Made by a program: the position numbers and the translations under genes. A stretch of DNA of 17,405 nucleotides from an uncultured Roseburia sp. (GTDB lineage: Bacteria > Bacillota > Clostridia > Lachnospirales > Lachnospiraceae). Below are positions 14,301 to 17,405 of this stretch, in pieces; position 1 is the stretch's first letter, and every line of letters starts with the position of its first letter. The DNA lies in the NCBI GenBank assembly GCA_934292805.1, contig CAKQXQ010000045.1, forward strand, positions 1 through 17,405, written 5' to 3'. The notes under the pieces were generated by a model, which saw nothing but the letters and a program-made list of their open reading frames with translations, did no database searches and was not told the origin of the DNA.

Positions 14301-14889
14301 TATCCTGGCTCATTCGGACAAGCTGTGGATTCACCATCTGCTGTTCCGGAATTCCATGATCCTGAAGTTCCAGGAAAAAATTGCCTTTTCCGAAACAGGC
14401 TTCGTATTTCAATGCAACTTTTTTTGCTTCCTCATACAGTCCCCGAACAAGATACCGCTGCACCTCACCTGCCAGGCAGGCACTTAAAGCTATAATTCCT
14501 TCATGATACTCTTCCAGTATCTCCATATCAACACGTGGTTTGTAATAATATCCGTCCACAAAGCCTTTGGAAACGATCTTCATCAGATTCTGATATCCGG
14601 TATTATTCTCTGCCAGAAGAACCAGATGGTAATAACGGTCTTCCCCATGTGCCTGCTCTCTGTCAAACCGTGAGTTAGGTGCAACATATACCTCACATCC
14701 TAAGATCGGATTGATTCCTTCTGCTCTTGCGGCCTTATAGAAATCAATGACACCGAACATTACTCCATGATCCGTGATCGCTGCGCTGTTCATCCCGAGT
14801 TCTTTCACCCTGGCTACATATTCTTTTATTTTATTTGAACCATCCAGAAGTGAAAATTCTGTATGCACATGGAGATGTGTAAATGCCAT
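11383..14889 (-). CDS. dnaE: DNA polymerase III subunit alpha (DnaE)
   Basis: This 1168-residue replicative polymerase of the DnaE type has an N-terminal PHP domain (about 1-200) that keeps its likely metal ligands: HVH (7-9), TDHG (39-42), GCEVY, YYHLVLLA, ALSACLAGE and NDVHY. A GPGRGSAAGS motif follows. The palm carries MPDIDIDF (395-402) with Asp397 and Asp399, and the third carboxylate Asp550 lies in LLKMDFLGLR. After the helix-hairpin-helix region comes a beta-clamp motif, QMTLFDL (924-930), then an OB fold (about 1000-1080). Start ATG 14889 follows GAGAGG. It lies 33 nt after trpS on the same strand and probably shares its transcript. Firmicutes normally also carry PolC, so this may be the lagging-strand or primer-extending polymerase, but PolC is not in the window. 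Confidence 0.96.
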   Translation of the reverse strand: MAFTHLHVHTEFSLLDGSNKIKEYVARVKELGMNSAAITDHGVMFGVIDFYKAARAEGINPILGCEVYVAPNSRFDREQAHGEDRYYHLVLLAENNTGYQNLMKIVSKGFVDGYYYKPRVDMEILEEYHEGIIALSACLAGEVQRYLVRGLYEEAKKVALKYEACFGKGNFFLELQDHGIPEQQMVNPQLVRMSQDTGIELVATNDVHYTYAQDAEAHDILLCIQTGKKLADENRMRYEGGQYYVKSEEEMSQLFPYAKQAIENTQKIADRCHVEIEFGVTKLPHFEVPEGYDSWTYLNKLCHEGLLKRYPDRHEELLPKLDYELNVIKTMGYVDYFLIVWDFINYARTHGIPVGPGRGSAAGSLVSYTTGITNIDPIKYNLLFERFLNPERVTMPDIDIDFCYERRSEVIDYVVRKYGKDCVTQIVTFGTLAAKGVIRDVGRVMDLPYSFCDTIAKMIPNELNITIDKALKMNPELKGMYDTDDNVHTLIDMSRRLEGLPRHTSMHAAGVVISQKAMDEYVPLSRASDGTITTQFIMTTIEELGLLKMDFLGLRTLTVIKDAADLVYRNHGIKIDVNHIDYNDHTDPDAVLIDYNDKNVLDYIGTGRTEGVFQLESAGMKNFMKELKPQSLEDVIAGISLYRPGPMDFIPKYIKGKNERDSITYVCKELEPILEPTYGCIVYQEQVMQIVQELAGYTMGQADNIRRAMSKKKQYVIDAERQNFVYGNEEQGIKGCIKNGISEQAANTIYDSMVDFAKYAFNKSHAAAYAVVSYQTAYFKYYYPVEFMAALMTSVIDNARKVSEYIFTCRQMGIKVLPPDVNEGEGVFTAVGDNIRYGLYAIKSIGRPVVDLILQERNENGNYKTLQSFLERVSSREVNKRAVENLIKAGALDGLDGNRQQMITVFSTIMDNLASEKKKSMAGQMTLFDLVPEEEKKDYEICLPKLEEYSKEIKLGFEKEVLGIYLTGHPLEEYEERWRKNISAVTADFVLDEETNAVKIRDNQSVTVGGMITEKTIKYTKNNKVMAFLTLEDLLGTVEVIVFPNSYEKYHDLLNEDEKVFITGRANVEEDKNGKIICEKIVAFDQVKRELWIQFETKESFEEKEQKLYEMLHDSDGKDTVVIYISSLKAMKRLPDNYNICANEELTGRLKMVFGEGNVKVVEKSRLS

Positions 14890-14922
14890 TTTATTCCTCT
14901 CTATCTATAAACGTTTTCTTTT

Positions 14923-16020
14923 TTATTTGCCAAATTTCTTTATCTGAGCTTCTAAAAATGAAGGGTCTTCAAAATAGTTGATCTTCATGGCTGCTTTTAC
15001 TTCGCTTAAAGTCTGTGCTGCTGCCTCTGCCGCCACTTCGCTGCCCTTCTTTAAGATCTCATAAACACCTTCGATATTCTTCTCGTATTCTGCTCTTCTT
15101 GCACGGATCGGACTTAACTCTTCCTGAAGTACATTGTTCAGGAATTTCTTCACTTTAACGTCACCTAATCCTCCGCGTTTGTAATGTTCCTTCAACTCAT
15201 CCAGATTTGCATATTCCGGTAAGTATTCTGCAAAATGTCCTTCGTTGCTGAATGCATCCAGGTAAGTAAATACTGTGTTGCCTTCCAGCTTACCCGGATC
15301 CTCAATACGGATATGATCCGGATCTGTGAACATTGACATAACTTTCTTCTTTACATCCGCTTCTGATTCTGACAGGTAAATACAGTTGCCAAGAGATTTA
15401 CTCATCTTTGCCTTGCCATCTATACCCGGAAGTCTTAAGCATGCCTTATTGGATGGAAGTAAAATCTCAGGATCTACAAGAGTCTCCCCATAAACAGAAT
15501 TAAACTTATGCACGATCTCTTTTGTCTGCTCCAACATCGGAAGCTGGTCTTCACCGACCGGAACAGTGGTTGCCTTGAATGCAGTAATATCTGCTGCCTG
15601 GCTGATCGGATAGTTAAAAAATCCCATTGGGATACTTGTCTCAAAATTACGCATCTGGATCTCTGCCTTTACCGTCGGGTTACGCTGCAGACGGGATACT
15701 GTAACAAGATTCATATAATAAAATGTCAGTTCTGTCAGCTCTGCGATATGGGACTGGATAAAAATATTGGATTTTGCAGGATCGATTCCAACAGAAAGAT
15801 AATCCAGTGCAACTTCCATAATGTTGTCACGGATCTTAGCCGGATTATCTGCATTATCTGTAAGTGCCTGCGCATCAGCGATCATGATAAAAATCTTATC
15901 ATATTCACCTGAATTCTGCAGTTCTACTCTTCTTTTTAAGGATCCTACATAATGTCCTACATGAAGCTTTCCTGTCGGTCTATCTCCTGTTAAAATGATT
16001 TTTGATTTCTTATTTTCCAT
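14923..16020 (-). CDS. trpS: tryptophanyl-tRNA synthetase
   Basis: This 365-residue class I aminoacyl-tRNA synthetase charges tRNA-Trp with tryptophan, using ATP. The HIGH-type motif is KLHVGHYVGS (18-27), within the TGDRPTGKLH start typical of Streptococcus/Clostridia TrpRS. ADAQALTD (48-55) and RNPTVKAEI (113-121) line the active site, and KMSKS is at 205-209. It is a few dozen residues longer than Geobacillus TrpRS (328) and closer to the streptococcal form. The C-terminal helical domain ends AAMKINYFEDPSFLEAQIKKFGK in short blocks. ATG 16020 follows AAGGAG at ten bases. Its leader has no T-box, although T-boxes control many synthetase genes in Firmicutes. dnaE follows after 33 nt. Confidence 0.95.
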   Translation of the reverse strand: MENKKSKIILTGDRPTGKLHVGHYVGSLKRRVELQNSGEYDKIFIMIADAQALTDNADNPAKIRDNIMEVALDYLSVGIDPAKSNIFIQSHIAELTELTFYYMNLVTVSRLQRNPTVKAEIQMRNFETSIPMGFFNYPISQAADITAFKATTVPVGEDQLPMLEQTKEIVHKFNSVYGETLVDPEILLPSNKACLRLPGIDGKAKMSKSLGNCIYLSESEADVKKKVMSMFTDPDHIRIEDPGKLEGNTVFTYLDAFSNEGHFAEYLPEYANLDELKEHYKRGGLGDVKVKKFLNNVLQEELSPIRARRAEYEKNIEGVYEILKKGSEVAAEAAAQTLSEVKAAMKINYFEDPSFLEAQIKKFGK

Positions 16021-16074
16021 ATTTAAACTTCTCCTTATAATAATCTGTTATCCAAAAAAATACACCTGTTTAAC

Positions 16075-16103
16075 ATTATATAATTTTATCCAGGAACACG
16101 CAA
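16075..16103 (-). promoter_or_regulatory. sigma-A-type promoter of trpS
   Basis: On the minus strand TTGCGT (16103-16098) is followed by a 17-nt spacer and a perfect TATAAT (16080-16075). The predicted start near 16068 gives a leader of only about 48 nt, too short for a T-box. Confidence 0.65.
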
Positions 16104-16163
16104 GCGTTACAATCATGATTTCCCCAATAAGCATGCATACCTGAACACAAATACTGCTGCCTT

Positions 16164-16199
16164 TGAAATATATTTCACGTATCCATGAAATATATTTCA
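16164..16199. repeat. two identical 14-bp palindromes, tandem operator candidate
   Basis: TGAAATATATTTCA occurs at 16164-16177 and again at 16186-16199. Each copy is a perfect palindrome, and the centres are 22 bp apart, about two helical turns, so both face the same side of the DNA. The second copy extends to 16 bp with flanking A/T. They lie between the divergent trpS and uraA promoters, about 19-54 bp upstream of the uraA -35. The arrangement is what a pair of dimeric regulators would need. The sequence does not match the consensus I know for Fur, PerR, CodY, TnrA, Rex or LexA. Confidence 0.6.
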
Positions 16200-16217
16200 T
16201 AAATTTATGTAAAAATA

Positions 16218-16247
16218 TTGTCACTCTGTTTCTTTCCATGTTATAAT
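16218..16247 (+). promoter_or_regulatory. sigma-A promoter of the uracil permease gene
   Basis: TTGTCA (16218-16223) is followed by an 18-nt spacer and a perfect TATAAT (16242-16247), which is also an extended -10 (TGT before it). The predicted start near 16254 gives a leader of about 68 nt before ATG 16322. The leader contains a weak stem, TTGAGT (16256-16261) with ACTCGA (16286-16291). Confidence 0.75.
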
Positions 16248-16321
16248 GAATCAATTTGAGTTCTGACCCATATAAACATTGGCCGACTCGATTAATTTTC
16301 ACTATAAGGAGGAGTTTTTTT

Positions 16322-17405
16322 ATGAACGAAAACAACGGAGCTATCCGTGATGCCAGTGTTCTTGGTATCCCAAAAATGTTAATCTTAGGTTTACAGCACA
16401 TGTTCGCCATGTTTGGTGCAACGATTCTTGTCCCAATCTTAGTCAACAGCTATTTTGGTGAAGATGTTCTTCATGTACAGGTTACTTTAATCTGTGCCGG
16501 TCTTGGAACTTTATTTTTCCACCTTTGTTCCAAATTCAAGGTACCTGCTTTTCTTGGTTCCTCATTCGCTTTTTTAGGTGGATTTGCAACGATCGCCAAT
16601 CTTGACACCGGTGTTTTTGCCGATATGTCAAATGCTGATAAGCTTTCCTATGCATGCGGCGGTATCGTAGTTGCCGGCTTACTTTATTTAGTTCTTGCAC
16701 TCATTATCCGTCTTGTCGGTGTAAAGAAAGTCATGCGTTTCCTTCCACCTGTTGTAACAGGTCCGATTATTATCTGTATCGGTTTAAGTCTTGCCGGTTC
16801 TGCAATTTCCAATGCATCTACAAACTGGCTCCTTGCATTTATTGCACTTGCTACCATCATTATTTTTAATATCTGGGGAAAAGGAATGTTCAAGATCATC
16901 CCTATCTTAATGGGTGTTATTGTCTCCTATGTCGCTGCATTAATTTTCAACGCTCTCGGAATGACCAACGCTGATGGTTCTGCAATCCTTGATTTTACAA
17001 ATATTGCATCTGCTGCATGGGTAGGTATACCTGAATTCTCCCTCTGCAAATTCAATGTTTCCGCAATCCTTGTTATGGCTCCGATCGCCCTTGCTTCCAT
17101 GATGGAGCACATCGGTGATATGTCTGCCATTTCCGCTACTGTCGGTGAAAACTTCATCGAAGATCCTGGTCTTCACCGCACATTGATCGGTGACGGTCTT
17201 GCAACTTCTCTCTCTGCTTTGGTAGGTGGTCCTGCCAATACAACTTACGGTGAAAATACCGGTGTACTTGAGTTAAGTAAAGTACACGATCCAAAAGTAA
17301 TCCGTATCGCTGCATGCTACGCTGTCATCTTAAGCTTTATTCCGAAAATGGCAGAAGTGATCGGTTCTATGCCTTCTGCGATCATCGGTGGTGTAAGCTT
17401 TATGC
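16322..17405 (+). CDS. uraA: uracil permease, NCS2 family (C-terminus outside the window)
   Basis: The frame starts at ATG 16322, with AAGGAGGAG eight bases upstream, and stays open to the right edge: 361 residues of an expected about 420-430. The protein is a multi-span membrane carrier. GLQHMFAMFGATILVPIL (23-40) is the typical first span, and GSSFAF (79-84) is part of the substrate-binding half-helix. MEHIGDMSAISATVGENF (261-278) carries Glu262, and NTTYGENTGV (306-315) carries Glu311; these correspond to the uracil-binding glutamates of Escherichia coli UraA. TTYGEN rather than the TFSQN pattern of xanthine permeases supports uracil as substrate. It imports uracil with protons for pyrimidine salvage. 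It is divergent from trpS, with two identical palindromes between. No pyr-type attenuator or purine riboswitch is seen. Confidence 0.92.
   Translation, partial: MNENNGAIRDASVLGIPKMLILGLQHMFAMFGATILVPILVNSYFGEDVLHVQVTLICAGLGTLFFHLCSKFKVPAFLGSSFAFLGGFATIANLDTGVFADMSNADKLSYACGGIVVAGLLYLVLALIIRLVGVKKVMRFLPPVVTGPIIICIGLSLAGSAISNASTNWLLAFIALATIIIFNIWGKGMFKIIPILMGVIVSYVAALIFNALGMTNADGSAILDFTNIASAAWVGIPEFSLCKFNVSAILVMAPIALASMMEHIGDMSAISATVGENFIEDPGLHRTLIGDGLATSLSALVGGPANTTYGENTGVLELSKVHDPKVIRIAACYAVILSFIPKMAEVIGSMPSAIIGGVSFM

Noticed and set aside
13932..14495. 187-aa open frame on the plus strand inside dnaE
   Set aside because: Antisense to the PHP/palm region, with biased His/Pro/Ser composition typical of reverse-strand shadows.
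16254..16321. Purine riboswitch or PyrR attenuator in the uraA leader
   Set aside because: The leader is only about 68 nt, with one weak stem; conserved purine-aptamer or PyrR-binding sequences and a terminator are absent.
16048..16446. 132-aa minus-strand frame covering the trpS-uraA region
   Set aside because: It overlaps both promoters, the palindromes and the start of uraA, has no ribosome-binding site and looks like translated AT-rich intergenic DNA.
1..17405. tRNA, rRNA, CRISPR array, insertion sequence or integrase
   Set aside because: No cloverleaf-like segment, regularly spaced repeats, transposase motifs or terminal inverted repeats were seen on either strand.

Overview
The window looks like chromosomal DNA of a spore-forming, low-GC Firmicute of class Clostridia, most likely a Lachnospiraceae-type gut anaerobe. 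The basis is the sporulation genes spoVAA and spoVAB, strong AGGAGG ribosome-binding sites, sigma-A-type promoters, the gene order trpS-dnaE-pfkA, and the style of the encoded proteins. No genus can be named safely. I see no phage, transposon, tRNA, rRNA or CRISPR array.

Layout, left to right. (1) 1-194: the N-terminus of an AAA ATPase that runs off the left edge on the minus strand, behind a near-consensus promoter. (2) 356-2042, minus strand: a hypothetical gene, spoVAB, spoVAA and a short membrane-protein gene at the head of the spoVA cluster. A forespore-type promoter candidate lies upstream. (3) 2234-3456, plus strand: a two-gene threonine/serine-exporter-like membrane pair (YjjP-like and YjjB-like), ending in a large hairpin shared with the convergent gene. 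(4) 3557-6117, minus strand: a small alarmone synthetase (RelQ type) translationally coupled to an ABC-F ATPase. (5) 6118-6489: a gene-free stretch with two terminators and the relQ promoter. (6) 6490-8855, minus strand: a small membrane protein (DUF6110-like) coupled to an unusual P1B-type metal ATPase. Its structured leader is preceded by a Fur-family-like 7-1-7 palindrome. (7) 9037-10096, minus strand: a TrmH/SpoU RNA methyltransferase and a small hypothetical protein. (8) 10211-16020, minus strand: trpS, dnaE and pfkA (translation, replication, glycolysis). (9) 16322 to the right edge, plus strand: a uracil permease of the NCS2 family, cut by the window. The trpS-uraA divergent region carries two identical 14-bp palindromes.

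Most of the window is ordinary housekeeping. The parts most worth a second look are the DUF6110-like/P1B-ATPase module, which lacks the normal CPx metal motif and has its own palindrome and leader hairpins; the duplicated palindrome between trpS and uraA; and the small membrane ORF coupled to spoVAA. Functional statements rest on motif recognition by eye. No database search was run.
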